A stretch of DNA of 64,000 nt from Phenylobacterium sp. (lineage in GTDB: Bacteria; Pseudomonadota; Alphaproteobacteria; Caulobacterales; Caulobacteraceae), in NCBI RefSeq assembly GCF_016124325.1, contig NZ_WGNY01000008.1, positions 62,001-126,000 on the forward strand. Reading direction: 5' to 3'. This document shows, one piece after another, positions 1 to 8,555 of this stretch. Position 1 is the stretch's first letter. Every line of letters starts with the position of its first letter. A program made the translations under genes and the position numbers. Under the pieces are notes generated by a model. It did no database searches. It had not been told where the DNA came from and saw only the letters and a list, made by a program, of their open reading frames with translations.

Positions 1-362
1 AGGACTACGTCGGACTGTCGTTCTGCATCCAGCAGACGCCCTTTCGCCTCCACGGCGCCAACTGGCGGGAACGGGACGACCGGATCGATACCGGCCGCGT
101 GTCCATGTACCGCTGGCACACGCTCGACCCCGTCTTCTGGCGGCGTGAGCTGAAGGTGACGGTGCAGCAGATCGGGCTGGCGGCCACGTCCCGGCCCCCC
201 GCCACCTTCGAGGCGTACGCGGACCTGTTCCGCGAGCGCGCCGACGACTGGTCGGCGTGCAGCTTCTGGTACGAGGCGACGCCCAGCGCTCCCTTGCCGC
301 CGTTTCCGCCACTCGCAGACCGCATCGCCGACCTTCCGCCCGGCCACGCGGCCCAGACCTGA
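1..362 (+). CDS. GH172 (DUF2961) family protein, C-terminal end only
   Basis: The reading frame is already open at base 3 and stops at 360-362, so only the last ~119 residues are present. They align by eye with the C-terminal part of the two complete GH172 (DUF2961) proteins at 27324 and 28861. All three share a YRWH-x-LDP motif, a stretch resembling LKVTVQ-x-xG, and an aromatic SFWYE or YWYQ segment followed by proline-rich sequence. Characterised GH172 enzymes act on fructofuranosides (difructose anhydride) and on D-arabinofuranosides. The gene stops 17 nt before the next start and is probably co-transcribed with it. The catalytic acidic motif would lie upstream of the window and cannot be checked. 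Confidence 0.75.
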   Translation, partial: DYVGLSFCIQQTPFRLHGANWRERDDRIDTGRVSMYRWHTLDPVFWRRELKVTVQQIGLAATSRPPATFEAYADLFRERADDWSACSFWYEATPSAPLPPFPPLADRIADLPPGHAAQT

Positions 363-379
363 TGAATGGAGCCCCTCTC

Positions 380-1147
380 ATGAGCTACCCGACCCCGACG
401 CCCGATCAGGTCGCCTTCTTCCAGCGCCACGGCTGGCTGGTCGTCCAGGACGCCATCCCACAGGCGGATCTGGACCTGATCGAGACCCACTGCCAGCGAC
501 TGATCGACGAGAAGGAGTCGCTGGCCTACGACTGGGCGTGGGATGCGCGCGAAAGCAAGGACGAGCGCACCTTCCGGATCATCCAGTCGCGGCCGCACTT
601 CGTCTGGCCGGAGATCGAGGACCAGCCGTTCCGGAAATGGCTGGCGATGTTCGGATCAGGCCTGATGAACCTGCAGATGGAATTCTGGTACGACCAGTTC
701 CTCGGCAAGCCGCCCGGCAAGAGCGTGCCGACCTACTGGCATCAGGACGAGGGCTATTGGGGCCGGAACCTCGACGACAAGGGGATCACCTGCTGGATCC
801 CGCTGCACGACGTCGACGCCACCAACGGCTGCATGCATTTCATCGACGGCGGCCACCGGCAGGGCGTCCTCACGCACCACCTCGTCGATGGCGTTCAGAG
901 CGATCTGCTCACCTGCGAGGTCGATGAGGCCGATATGGTGGTCTGCCCGCTGAGCCGGGGCGACGTGACCTTCCACCATTCAAAGACGCCGCACATGACG
1001 ACCGCGAACACCGGCGACGCCTATCGCAAGGCGCTCGCCAACCACATGCAGGCCGTCGGCGCCGGCGGCGAAGGCGATCACTACCCCTGGAAGGTCAAGG
1101 TGAACCAGCACACCGGGGATCGGTCGCGTCCGGGCGAAGGGGCCTGA
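380..1147 (+). CDS. Phytanoyl-CoA dioxygenase (PhyH) family protein
   Basis: This 255-residue protein belongs to the Fe(II)/2-oxoglutarate-dependent PhyH superfamily. The iron ligands are visible as WHQDEG (His121 and Asp123) and a distal His205 in SKTPHMT. An Arg216 eleven residues later would bind 2-oxoglutarate. I chose the ATG at 380 because a GGAG sits 8 nt upstream; another ATG at 362 overlaps the preceding stop and would add six residues. It follows the GH172 fragment closely and converges on the lactonase operon. Family members hydroxylate very diverse substrates, so the substrate is unknown. Confidence 0.85.
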   Translation: MSYPTPTPDQVAFFQRHGWLVVQDAIPQADLDLIETHCQRLIDEKESLAYDWAWDARESKDERTFRIIQSRPHFVWPEIEDQPFRKWLAMFGSGLMNLQMEFWYDQFLGKPPGKSVPTYWHQDEGYWGRNLDDKGITCWIPLHDVDATNGCMHFIDGGHRQGVLTHHLVDGVQSDLLTCEVDEADMVVCPLSRGDVTFHHSKTPHMTTANTGDAYRKALANHMQAVGAGGEGDHYPWKVKVNQHTGDRSRPGEGA

Positions 1148-1195
1148 ACGCACCCGGGCGGCGCCGGCGCGTGGCGAACCGCCAGGCCCCCGCGT

Positions 1196-2044
1196 TCAGC
1201 CGCACGTCCGGCCCTGACACGAGCCATCCAGCGGCTTCCAGACGATGGCCCCGGTGCGGCGCGCTCGCGCGGCGGCGCCGTGATCGTCGGCCACCGCGGC
1301 GTAGAGGCGATCTCCCCGTCCGTTCACCGCGGGCGCGAAGCAACGCCGCGAGAACGTCTGGGTCTCGAGCGTGCGGCCGGCATGGTCGATGCGCATGACC
1401 CGCGGAGACCCGGCGTCGGCGAACCACAGGCCATGCTCTCCGGCCGCGCAGCTTCCGTCGGGCCACGTCCCCGGAGCCGGAGCGATCGTGCGCGCGCCGC
1501 TTTCCAGGTCGAAGATCGACACGCGCTCGCCGAAGGTCTCGGGCACGTAGAGGCGCCGCTCGTCGGCGGACAGGCTGATCCCGTTGGGAAAGCGGATGTC
1601 GTCGTGGAACAGCACGCCCTGGCGCAGGCTGGGCTCGACGAGGATGATGTTGCCGGACGGGCGCGGCGGCGCGGCGTCCAACTCGGAACCGATCGTCGCC
1701 ACATAGGCGCGCCCTTCGCGGCTGACACAGAGCCCGTTCGGCCGGAGGCGCGCCAGGGGCGCGACGTCGGCGTAGGTGGAGGGGCCTCCGGCCTTCGTGA
1801 AGGCCACCACGCGGCGCCCTACGACATCGACGACAAGCAGCGTCCCGTCGGGCAGCCACCCGATGCCGCCCGGCGTGAAGCCGAGCTCGATCCGCCGCGC
1901 TTCCCGGCCGTCCTCGTCCGCGGCGAGGATCAGGTCGGCGCCGGCGTCGATGAACCAGAGCAGGCCGTCACGCCACCTGGGTTCCTCCGGAAACGAAAGT
2001 CCGCCGACCAAGACCCTTTCTTCCGGCTCGATCCGCCCCGTCAT
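1196..2044 (-). CDS. SMP-30/gluconolactonase family lactonase
   Basis: This 282-residue six-bladed beta-propeller protein has the typical early FPEEPRWRDG segment, where the Glu is an expected metal ligand. It also has RPNGLCV, FPNGISLSADERRLYV and WPDGSC, the repeated Asn and Asp metal-site motifs of SMP-30 and gluconolactonases. Such enzymes open sugar lactones to aldonic acids. Its ATG overlaps the TGA of the upstream gene by 4 nt, so it is the last gene of a three-gene operon (NTF2-like, CMD, lactonase). It could be a second sugar lactonase for the pathway 5 kb away, but the substrate cannot be read from sequence. Confidence 0.85.
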   Translation of the reverse strand: MTGRIEPEERVLVGGLSFPEEPRWRDGLLWFIDAGADLILAADEDGREARRIELGFTPGGIGWLPDGTLLVVDVVGRRVVAFTKAGGPSTYADVAPLARLRPNGLCVSREGRAYVATIGSELDAAPPRPSGNIILVEPSLRQGVLFHDDIRFPNGISLSADERRLYVPETFGERVSIFDLESGARTIAPAPGTWPDGSCAAGEHGLWFADAGSPRVMRIDHAGRTLETQTFSRRCFAPAVNGRGDRLYAAVADDHGAAARARRTGAIVWKPLDGSCQGRTCG

Positions 2045-2586
2045 GACGCACGCAGCGCGTTCAGGACGTAGGCCGTGGTAGTGTAGTGGCCGACCAGGAA
2101 CAGCAGTTCGATGACGAGTTCGGCGCCGAAGCGATCGTGAAGCCGATCCCAAAGGCCGTCGTCGATCGTTGAGCGTCCGTGCAGCGCGTCCGCAAGGCCG
2201 GCCACGAGCTCCCAGCGCGGCTCGGGCCAGGCCTCGGCGGACGCATCCTTCCATCCCGCGAGCATGGCCGCAGGAAGGCCGGCGGCGATCGCAGCCGGCC
2301 AATGGCTGCGCCACTCGTAGTCGCAACCGGTGTTGTGGGCGACCCGGAGGATCGCCAGCTCTCGAAGGTCCGCCGGCAGTGCGCCCTTGGTCAGGAGCTC
2401 CGAGCCCAGGCCCAACCAGCGGCGGTAGAGGCCGGGATGGTTCGCGATCAGCCGCTGACCGACGGAGGGCGGCGCGCCATAGTGCCCGGCGACGCGCGCG
2501 AACAGGGTCGCCAGGGGCTCGCGTTCCGTGTCGGCCGGAACGGGCGCCAGGCGCGGGCCGGGCGATGTGATCGACCCCAGGTTCAC
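2041..2586 (-). CDS. Carboxymuconolactone decarboxylase (AhpD-like) family protein
   Basis: This 181-residue all-helical protein contains the CMD core, with ELAILRVAHNTGCDYEWRSH at about residues 71-90. Only one cysteine is present there, not the AhpD CxxC pair, so thiol peroxidase activity like AhpD is unlikely. The GTG start overlaps the stop of the NTF2-like gene by 4 nt and its own stop overlaps the lactonase start, so expression is translationally coupled. CMD proteins often sit in ring-cleavage or lactone pathways; the exact role here is unknown. Confidence 0.75.
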   Translation of the reverse strand: MNLGSITSPGPRLAPVPADTEREPLATLFARVAGHYGAPPSVGQRLIANHPGLYRRWLGLGSELLTKGALPADLRELAILRVAHNTGCDYEWRSHWPAAIAAGLPAAMLAGWKDASAEAWPEPRWELVAGLADALHGRSTIDDGLWDRLHDRFGAELVIELLFLVGHYTTTAYVLNALRAS

Positions 2587-3014
2587 GATGCCCCGCCATT
2601 GAGCTGTTCCACCAGCGCGAGCCGGTCGTAGACGACCTGCTGGCAGGCGACCTTCCCGTCGACGATCCGGTACCGCGCCACATAGGGGCCCGAGATCCGG
2701 ACGCCGGTCGGCGCAAGGGTCTGGCCGCCCGGCAGGGCCAGCGGACCGGTGTGCAGACCCGACATGATCGCGAAGTCGACAATCTCGTCGCCGTCGACGA
2801 AGCGGTGGGTGGTCTCCACCTCGTTTTCGCTGAACGCGTCGAGCCAGACGTTCTCGGCCAGGACGCGGGCCGCCTTGCCGACCAGTTCCACGCCCGGAGC
2901 CTGGTAGCTTACGTCTTCAGCCCAATGCCGCGCGATGCCGTCGAGGTCTGATCGCCGGAAGGCCGCGTGCATGGCGTCCACCACCTGGGCAGGGGTCGGA
3001 ACGGGTTCGGTCAT
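2583..3014 (-). CDS. NTF2-like (SnoaL-type) protein
   Basis: This 143-residue protein has the alpha+beta cone fold pattern of the NTF2/SnoaL superfamily. The helix near VVDAMHAAFRRSDLDGI is followed by HWAEDVSYQAPG and later YRIVDGKVACQQVVYD. Members are small hydrolases, isomerases or cyclases with a hydrophobic pocket. A good AGGAG ribosome site precedes the ATG. It is the first gene of the operon with the CMD protein and the lactonase. No catalytic residue can be assigned with confidence. Confidence 0.7.
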   Translation of the reverse strand: MTEPVPTPAQVVDAMHAAFRRSDLDGIARHWAEDVSYQAPGVELVGKAARVLAENVWLDAFSENEVETTHRFVDGDEIVDFAIMSGLHTGPLALPGGQTLAPTGVRISGPYVARYRIVDGKVACQQVVYDRLALVEQLNGGAS

Positions 3015-3074
3015 GGTTGTCTCCTGGCAAGGGGCTGCCGGAGCCGGGGGCGACCCAGCCCCCAGCGGTTCTCG

Positions 3075-4058
3075 TCACGCCTTCCGGGGCGCGAGGGACG
3101 TCGGGTAGCGGTCGCCCACGATCGCATCGGCGGGCGCGGCGCGATCGATGGCGGCCATGTCCTCGCGGCTGAGCGAGACGCCCAGGGCGCCGATGTTCTC
3201 TTCCAGCCTGTCCAGCCGGCGCGTGCCGGGTATCGGGACCACGTGCGGCCCGCGCGCCAGGACCCAGGCCAGGGCCAGTTGGGCGACCGTGCAGCCCTTC
3301 GCGGCCGCGATCCCGGCCAGCCGGTCCACGACCGTCAGGTTCTGTTCGAGCGCGCCGGGCTGAAAGCGGGGCAGGATCGTGCGGAAATCGGCGCCCGTGA
3401 AATCCTCCGGGCTCCTGTAGGCGGCCGTAAGGAGGCCGCGTCCGAGAGGCGAGAACGGAACGAAGAGCGCGCCGATCTCGCCGCAGGCGTCGACCATCGC
3501 CTCGACCTCGGGTCCGCGCGTCGACAGGGAATATTCGCTCTGAACCGCGGCGATGGGATGGACGGCGTGCGCTTCGCGCAATTCGCCCACGGTCACCTCC
3601 GAGAGGCCGAGGTTCCGGACCTTCCCTGACTCGACCAGGCGCGAGAGTTCGCCCACGCTGTCCTCGATCGGCGTGATCCCGTCGAGCCGGTGGAGATAGA
3701 ACAGATCGATGGTCTCGACGCCGAGGCGTTGAAGCGACGCCTCGCAGGCGGCGCGGATATAGGCCGGACTTGTATCGCGCCGCTGGTCGGCCGGGGTCGC
3801 GCCGCGGACGATGCCGCACTTGGTGGCGATGACCACCCGGTCCCTGTTGGCGCGCACGAAGCCGCCGATCAGCCGCTCGTTCTCGCCGCGGCCGTACATG
3901 TCGGCCGTGTCCAGGAAGTTGACGCCGAGGTCCAGCGCGCGCTGCAGCACCCGCTGGGCGTCACCCGGGTCGCTGGCGCCGTAGAACTCGGACATGCCCA
4001 TACAGCCCAGGCCGAGCCGGGACACCGTGAGCGACGTCGTTGTGGTGGCGGTCTGCAT
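3075..4058 (-). CDS. Aldo/keto reductase
   Basis: This 327-residue NAD(P)H-dependent reductase has a clear catalytic tetrad: Asp50, Tyr55 (in DTADMYGRGENE), Lys80 (in ATKCG) and His123 (in YLHRLD). The C-terminal VPIPGTRR segment is the usual cofactor-binding loop of the YajO/AKR13-type group. It has a GGAG ribosome site before the ATG at 4058. It is transcribed away from the TetR gene at 4309, and the 250-nt gap between them carries a palindrome, so TetR control is likely. The substrate is unknown; the family reduces aldehydes and ketones. Confidence 0.85.
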   Translation of the reverse strand: MQTATTTTSLTVSRLGLGCMGMSEFYGASDPGDAQRVLQRALDLGVNFLDTADMYGRGENERLIGGFVRANRDRVVIATKCGIVRGATPADQRRDTSPAYIRAACEASLQRLGVETIDLFYLHRLDGITPIEDSVGELSRLVESGKVRNLGLSEVTVGELREAHAVHPIAAVQSEYSLSTRGPEVEAMVDACGEIGALFVPFSPLGRGLLTAAYRSPEDFTGADFRTILPRFQPGALEQNLTVVDRLAGIAAAKGCTVAQLALAWVLARGPHVVPIPGTRRLDRLEENIGALGVSLSREDMAAIDRAAPADAIVGDRYPTSLAPRKA

Positions 4059-4274
4059 GGAGGTCTCCAGTGTGCTTCAGGCCGACGCGGCGAGGGGGAG
4101 CTGGCTCACGACGGCGACGCGCCGGCGGTGGGCCGAGGGTGAAGAGGCGCCGATCAGGCGCGCCGCGGCCCCGCTCGCGGTCGCGCCGGTCACGAACGCG
4201 GTTTCCAATTTCGTCATCACCACCATCGGATAGCGGTTGCTTTCTGGATTTCACTTGCTCCGCGACCTAGTCGC

Positions 4275-4292
4275 TTGCGATCCGGATTGCAA
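4275..4292. promoter_or_regulatory. Candidate TetR operator palindrome
   Basis: The 18-bp sequence TTGCGATCCGGATTGCAA is a near-perfect palindrome; only one symmetric pair is mismatched. It ends 16 nt before the TetR start at 4309 and lies in the divergent promoter region shared with the aldo/keto reductase. This is the usual position of an autoregulatory TetR operator. Binding is inferred. Confidence 0.55.
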
Positions 4293-4308
4293 CTGCTATT
4301 TCGAAGAC

Positions 4309-4926
4309 ATGGCGACGCCGCGAAAGAGACTCACCCGCGAGGAAAGCCAGGCGCAGACGCGGCAGCGCATCGTCGACGCGGCGCGGGCCGTCGTGGCCCG
4401 CAGCGGCTTCGCTGGGGCCTCGGTGCGCGATATCGCCGAGGAGGCCGGCTACACCCAGGGCGCGCTCTACTCGAACTTCGCCGGCAAGGAGCCGATCATG
4501 CTGGAGCTGCTGCGCCAGCACATGCGCGAGGAAGCGGACCAATTGCGCGCCATTGTCGAGGGCTCCGACGCCGGGGCGTCGCTGGCGCGGCTCGGCGCCT
4601 GGGCGGCGACGCTCAACGCCGACGTCGACTGGTCGATGCTCGCCCTTGAACTCCAGCTGCTCGCCCACAGATCCGCGACCTTCGCCGCCGAATACGACGC
4701 GGTGCACGAGGCCCATGCGGAGGAGCTCGGGCGCATCGTGGCGGCCTTCTACAGATCCCAGGGCCGCGAACCGCAGCTAGACCCACGCGAACTGGCGGCG
4801 GGCTACATGGCGCTGGCCCACGGCCTGGCCCTGCAGCGTCGCAAGGACAGCGAGGCCCCAGCCGGGAAGCTCATCATGACGTTCGTCGAGGCCCTGCTCG
4901 CCGGCGCCAAGCCGAGCGCCGGCTGA
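4309..4926 (+). CDS. TetR/AcrR family transcriptional regulator
   Basis: This 205-residue protein has an N-terminal helix-turn-helix (SVRDIAEEAGYTQGALYSNF, about residues 44-63) preceded by the usual TRQRIVDAARAVVARSGFAG helix. The C-terminal two thirds form the helical ligand-binding domain. I used the ATG at 4309, after the palindrome at 4275; an in-frame upstream start would place the palindrome inside the gene. It probably represses itself and the divergent aldo/keto reductase. The secreted esterase at 5059 lies downstream on the same strand but has its own promoter-like element. Confidence 0.85.
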   Translation: MATPRKRLTREESQAQTRQRIVDAARAVVARSGFAGASVRDIAEEAGYTQGALYSNFAGKEPIMLELLRQHMREEADQLRAIVEGSDAGASLARLGAWAATLNADVDWSMLALELQLLAHRSATFAAEYDAVHEAHAEELGRIVAAFYRSQGREPQLDPRELAAGYMALAHGLALQRRKDSEAPAGKLIMTFVEALLAGAKPSAG

Positions 4927-5012
4927 GCCACACGCCGGTCGGGATCAGGACGCCCTGCCGCCTGGACCCGGGCGGGACCAGTTCGGGCCCCATCCTTCCC
5001 TTCACACACGAT

Positions 5013-5035
5013 ATGACATACGTTCTATTTTAGAT
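5013..5035 (+). promoter_or_regulatory. Shared promoter/operator element, copy 1 (esterase)
   Basis: ATGACA at 5013-5018 is followed by a 17-nt spacer containing GTTCTATTTTAGAT. Read toward the gene, this matches the layout upstream of the PLP dehydratase (18764), TonB receptor (25933), GH172 (28822) and M20 amidohydrolase (31611): a TTGACA-like hexamer, then a core like GTCTATTCTGGAA. The esterase ATG follows 23 nt later. The match is by eye. Confidence 0.4.
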
Positions 5036-5058
5036 GTTTTGAATAGTTCGAGTTTGCC

Positions 5059-6588
5059 ATGATCGTTGTACGTCCCATCGCCTTGGCTGCCGCCATCGCG
5101 GCGTCCGCGTTCCCGGTCGCGCCCGGCGCCCATGCGGCGGCCCGCACCGAGCCGGCGCCTGTGGCGAAGGTCGAGACGGGGTGGCTGGTCGGCCGCGACG
5201 AGGGCGGGACCTCCGCCTTCTACAACATTCCCTACGCCGCGCCGCCGGTGGGCGAGCTGCGCTGGCGCGCGCCGCGTCCGCCGGCGCGATGGGCCGGGCG
5301 CCGCGACGCGCGGACGCCGGGCCCTTCGTGCCCCCAGCAGACGCCGGGCGGCGGACGGCCGAACCTCGGCGGCGTCACGGGTGGGACCGACGAGGACTGC
5401 CTGCAGGTCACGGTGTTCGCGCCGCGCCGCGCGCGCAAGGCGCCGGTCATGGTCTGGATCCACGGCGGCTCGCACCGCACCGGCGCGGGCTGGGTCACCA
5501 GCGGCGGCGCGTTCGCCCGCGACGGCGTCATCCTGGTTGGCGTGAACTATCGCCTGGGGCCGCTGGGCACGTTCGTCCACCCCGCCCTCCTGGCCGAGGC
5601 CAAGCCCGGGGAGCCCGTCGGCAACTACGGGCTGATGGACCAGATCGCGGCCCTGAAGTGGGTCCGGCGCAACATCGCCGCGTTCGGCGGCGACCCCGAC
5701 AACGTCACCCTGTTCGGGGAAAGCGCCGGCGGGATGAGCGTGCAGTTCCTGATGGCCCAGCCACAGACCCGCGGACTGTTCCAGAGGGCCATCGTGGAGT
5801 CGGGCGCGGGCTGGTTCCGACACCAAGGCCTGGAGGAGAAGGCCGCGCAGGGCGTGGAAATGATCCGGGCGGTCGGCCTGGAGAACGCCACGGCGGCCCA
5901 GTTGCGCGCGCTGCCGGCGGACGAACTGATCGCCAAGGCCTGCTGCGAGTTCGCGCCGTTCGAGGACGGGCGGCTGGTGAAGGAGACGCCGACCCAGGCC
6001 TTCGCCGCCGGCCGGGTTCCCGACGTGCCGCTCATCATCGGCTGGAACTCCGGCGAGGGCGTGCTGATGAGCCCTTCGCGCCCCTACATGTCGGCCACGG
6101 TCACGCCCGAGATCCGCGCCGCCTATCCCGAGGAGGCGGCGGCGGGGGAGATGGTGCTGGCGCGGGCGAATTTCGCCGACCGGTTCATGGGCGCGCCCGC
6201 CAGGTGGGTGGCGGCGCAGGCCGCCGGAGGCAAGCCCTCGTGGCTGTACTATTTCACCTATGTCGCGACCCGCTTCCGGCCGCGCCCCACGGCCTGGCAC
6301 GCGGACGAGATCGACTTCGTGTTCGACGAGTTCGACCCATGGACCTCGCCCGACAAGATCAGCGCGGAGGATCGCGCCAAGGCCACCCAGGTGCACAGCT
6401 GCTGGGTGGCGTTCGCCAAGACCGGCGTCCCGGCCTGCGCGGGCGGGCCGGCCTGGCCGACCTACGATCCGGCGAGCGACCGCCTCCTGGAGATCGGCCG
6501 CGAGAACCGGGTCGTCAGCGGCGTCCGCAAGCCTCAGTTCGACGCGCAGGAACGTCTCGTCCTGCCTGGCTTGCTCGCCTCGCACTAG
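5059..6588 (+). CDS. Secreted carboxylesterase type B (alpha/beta hydrolase)
   Basis: This 509-residue protein starts with a signal peptide of about 27 residues ending GAHA-A. The nucleophile elbow GESAGG puts Ser222 in the active site. The oxyanion motif WIHGGSH (about residue 133) and a late AWHADEIDFVF region with the likely catalytic His complete the family pattern. It should hydrolyse carboxylic esters in the periplasm or outside the cell. No good ribosome site is visible before the ATG. It shares a promoter element with the TonB/GH172 genes, so it may remove ester groups from the same imported substrate. It converges on the XylX-like gene, with 9 nt between them. Confidence 0.88.
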   Translation: MIVVRPIALAAAIAASAFPVAPGAHAAARTEPAPVAKVETGWLVGRDEGGTSAFYNIPYAAPPVGELRWRAPRPPARWAGRRDARTPGPSCPQQTPGGGRPNLGGVTGGTDEDCLQVTVFAPRRARKAPVMVWIHGGSHRTGAGWVTSGGAFARDGVILVGVNYRLGPLGTFVHPALLAEAKPGEPVGNYGLMDQIAALKWVRRNIAAFGGDPDNVTLFGESAGGMSVQFLMAQPQTRGLFQRAIVESGAGWFRHQGLEEKAAQGVEMIRAVGLENATAAQLRALPADELIAKACCEFAPFEDGRLVKETPTQAFAAGRVPDVPLIIGWNSGEGVLMSPSRPYMSATVTPEIRAAYPEEAAAGEMVLARANFADRFMGAPARWVAAQAAGGKPSWLYYFTYVATRFRPRPTAWHADEIDFVFDEFDPWTSPDKISAEDRAKATQVHSCWVAFAKTGVPACAGGPAWPTYDPASDRLLEIGRENRVVSGVRKPQFDAQERLVLPGLLASH

Positions 6589-6597
6589 GCGGCGGGA

Positions 6598-7731
6598 TCA
6601 GCCGGCCGCCGCCAGGCTGCGATAGAGGGCGCGCACGCCGAAGGTCCAGGGCGCCGCCGCGTCTGTGTGGACCACGCGGTTGGTGAGGACGCCCAGCTTC
6701 GGCGAGCCTATGCGGACGATGTCGCCGGGCGAATGGGTGAAGCCCATGCCGGGCGCGCCGCGATCCTGCGTCGGCGTGAACAGCGTGCCCAGGAACAGCA
6801 TGGCGCCGTCCGGGTACTGGTGATGCGCGCCGAAGGTCTGGGCGACCAGGTCCAGCGGATCGCGGCTGATCTGGCGCATGCTGCTGCTCCCGGTCAGGGC
6901 GAAGCCGTCGAGGCCTCGCACCGAGAGCTGGAGTTCGGCGGTCCTGACGTCATCCATCCCGAACGCCTCGTCGAACAGCCGGATGAAGGGGCCGACGGCG
7001 CACGAGGCGTTGTTGTCCTTGGCCTTGCCGAGGAGCAGCGCGCTGCGCCCTTCGAAGTCGCGAAGGTTCACGTCATTGCCGAGCGTGGCGCCCACGACCT
7101 CGCCCCGGGCGTTGCAGGCCAGCACGACTTCCGGCTCGGGATTGTTCCACGCCGAGTCCGGCCGCACGCCAATGTCGGCGCCGGCGCCCACGGACGCCAT
7201 CGGCTGGGCCTTGGTGAAGATCTCGGCGTGGGGGCCCAGCCCCACCTCCAGGTACTGCGACCACAGGCCTTCAGCCTGCAGCACCGTCTTGAGCCGTTCG
7301 GCCTCGGGCGAGCCCGGCCGCACACGCCGCCAACCCTCCCCAAGCATGTCGGTCAGGCGCCCGCGCAGGTCGTGCGCCCGGCCCGCGTCGCCGCGGGCCT
7401 GTTCTTCGATGACCCGCTCCAGCAGGCTGTCTGCAAAGGTGACGCCGGCCGCCTTCACGGCCTGCAGGTCGCATGGCGCGAGCAGGCGTATCCGCTCGCC
7501 GCCCAGGTCCGAAATGCGCCCCAGCGCGAAGCCGCCGGCCTGGCGGACCGCCGCGCAGACGTCGGGAAGGTCGAGCAGGTCGGACATGGTCGGCGCAAGC
7601 TCGCCAAGGTCGATCAGCCCGTCGCCCCGGACCGCCACCACCCTCGGCCCGCGCCCTTCCAGCCACACGCGCCCGACGAGGACGGCCCGCTCGGCGTCGT
7701 CCGGCAGGAGGTCGGCCGTATCGATGGTCAT
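6598..7731 (-). CDS. XylX-like 2-keto-3-deoxy sugar acid dehydratase (FAH superfamily)
   Basis: This 377-residue protein has the fumarylacetoacetate hydrolase fold, including NPEPEVVLACNARGEVVG, GNDVNLRDFEGRSALLLGKA and KDNNASCAVGPF, with acidic metal ligands in PEPE. The segments AGVTFADSLLERVIEE, GLWSQYLEVGLGP and a late GTLFTPTQDR match what I recall of Caulobacter XylX, the 2-keto-3-deoxyxylonate dehydratase of the Weimberg pathway. It would turn a 2-keto-3-deoxypentonate into 2-oxoglutarate semialdehyde. Its ATG overlaps the lactonase stop by 4 nt, so it closes the mutarotase-lactonase-dehydratase operon. A diketo-acid hydrolase role, as in bacterial L-fucose pathways, is the main alternative. 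Confidence 0.75.
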   Translation of the reverse strand: MTIDTADLLPDDAERAVLVGRVWLEGRGPRVVAVRGDGLIDLGELAPTMSDLLDLPDVCAAVRQAGGFALGRISDLGGERIRLLAPCDLQAVKAAGVTFADSLLERVIEEQARGDAGRAHDLRGRLTDMLGEGWRRVRPGSPEAERLKTVLQAEGLWSQYLEVGLGPHAEIFTKAQPMASVGAGADIGVRPDSAWNNPEPEVVLACNARGEVVGATLGNDVNLRDFEGRSALLLGKAKDNNASCAVGPFIRLFDEAFGMDDVRTAELQLSVRGLDGFALTGSSSMRQISRDPLDLVAQTFGAHHQYPDGAMLFLGTLFTPTQDRGAPGMGFTHSPGDIVRIGSPKLGVLTNRVVHTDAAAPWTFGVRALYRSLAAAG

Positions 7732-8555
7732 GCCCCAACTCCGTAGAATTCGGCGGCCGTCCCGCCTCGCACGCGCGCCTGATCGTCGGCCGAAAGGCCG
7801 CCAAGCAGGGCGTCGGCCGCGTCCGACCAGGCGGCATAGTCGCCGTTCAGGTTCAGCACCGGCCAATCACTGCCCCACATCAGGCGCGAGGGTCCGAAGG
7901 CCTCGATCAGGACGTCGGCATAGGGCCGGAGATCGGCCGGCCGCCAGCCGGGCGCGGCCTCGGTGGCGAGCCCGGAGAGCTTGCAGTAGGCGCCCGTCGC
8001 GGCCAGGGCGCGCATCGCCTCGCGCCACCCGGCCAATTCCCCGCCTGCGATGTCGGGCTTGGCGCCATGATCGATCACCACCCGGAGACCGGGGTGGCGC
8101 GCGATCCGGCGGCCGAGCGCGGCGAGGTTCGCCGGCCGGACCAGGGCGTCGAACCGCAGGCCGGTCTCGACGATCGCGTCGAACACCGGGTCGAGGTCGG
8201 CGCGGGCCAGCCACCCCGCATCGGCGATGTCCTGGACCATGGGCCGCAGCCCCAGCAGGCCCGGTCGGGCCGCGGCGGCGCGCACCCGATCCACGGCGTT
8301 CGGCGCCTCGAAATCGATCCATCCGACGACCCCGGCGACGAAGCCGGTCCGCGCCGCCAACTCGAGCAGGAAGTCGGTCTCGGCCTCGCTGGGCGCGGCC
8401 TGGACCAGGATCGTCCGCTCGATCGCGCCGGCGGCCAGATGCGGCGCCAGGTCGTCGGGCATGAAGTCGCGAACGATGGCGGCGGGCGCCCGCTCCAGCC
8501 AGCCGTAGTCGCCCCGCGCGGGCCGCCAGAAGTGCTGATGGGCGTCAATCCGCAC
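7728..8555 (-). CDS. Sugar lactonase of the amidohydrolase superfamily (fuconolactonase-like)
   Basis: This 275-residue TIM-barrel hydrolase starts RIDAHQHFWRP, where His6 and His8 form the HxH metal motif. The later VIDHGAKP and MWGSDWPV motifs supply the other ligands. The arrangement matches COG3618 lactonases, whose characterised members hydrolyse L-fuconolactone, L-rhamnonolactone and similar sugar lactones. The start is a GTG at 8555 that overlaps the end of the mutarotase gene by 11 nt. In this operon it would open the lactone made by the aldose dehydrogenase at 9887. D-arabinonolactone and L-fuconolactone have the same C2-C4 configuration, so either could be the substrate. Confidence 0.82.
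   Translation of the reverse strand: MRIDAHQHFWRPARGDYGWLERAPAAIVRDFMPDDLAPHLAAGAIERTILVQAAPSEAETDFLLELAARTGFVAGVVGWIDFEAPNAVDRVRAAAARPGLLGLRPMVQDIADAGWLARADLDPVFDAIVETGLRFDALVRPANLAALGRRIARHPGLRVVIDHGAKPDIAGGELAGWREAMRALAATGAYCKLSGLATEAAPGWRPADLRPYADVLIEAFGPSRLMWGSDWPVLNLNGDYAAWSDAADALLGGLSADDQARVRGGTAAEFYGVGA

Noticed and set aside
5002..6585. Long minus-strand frame opposite the carboxylesterase
   Set aside because: The esterase on the plus strand has all family motifs and a signal peptide; the opposite frame has low-complexity composition only.
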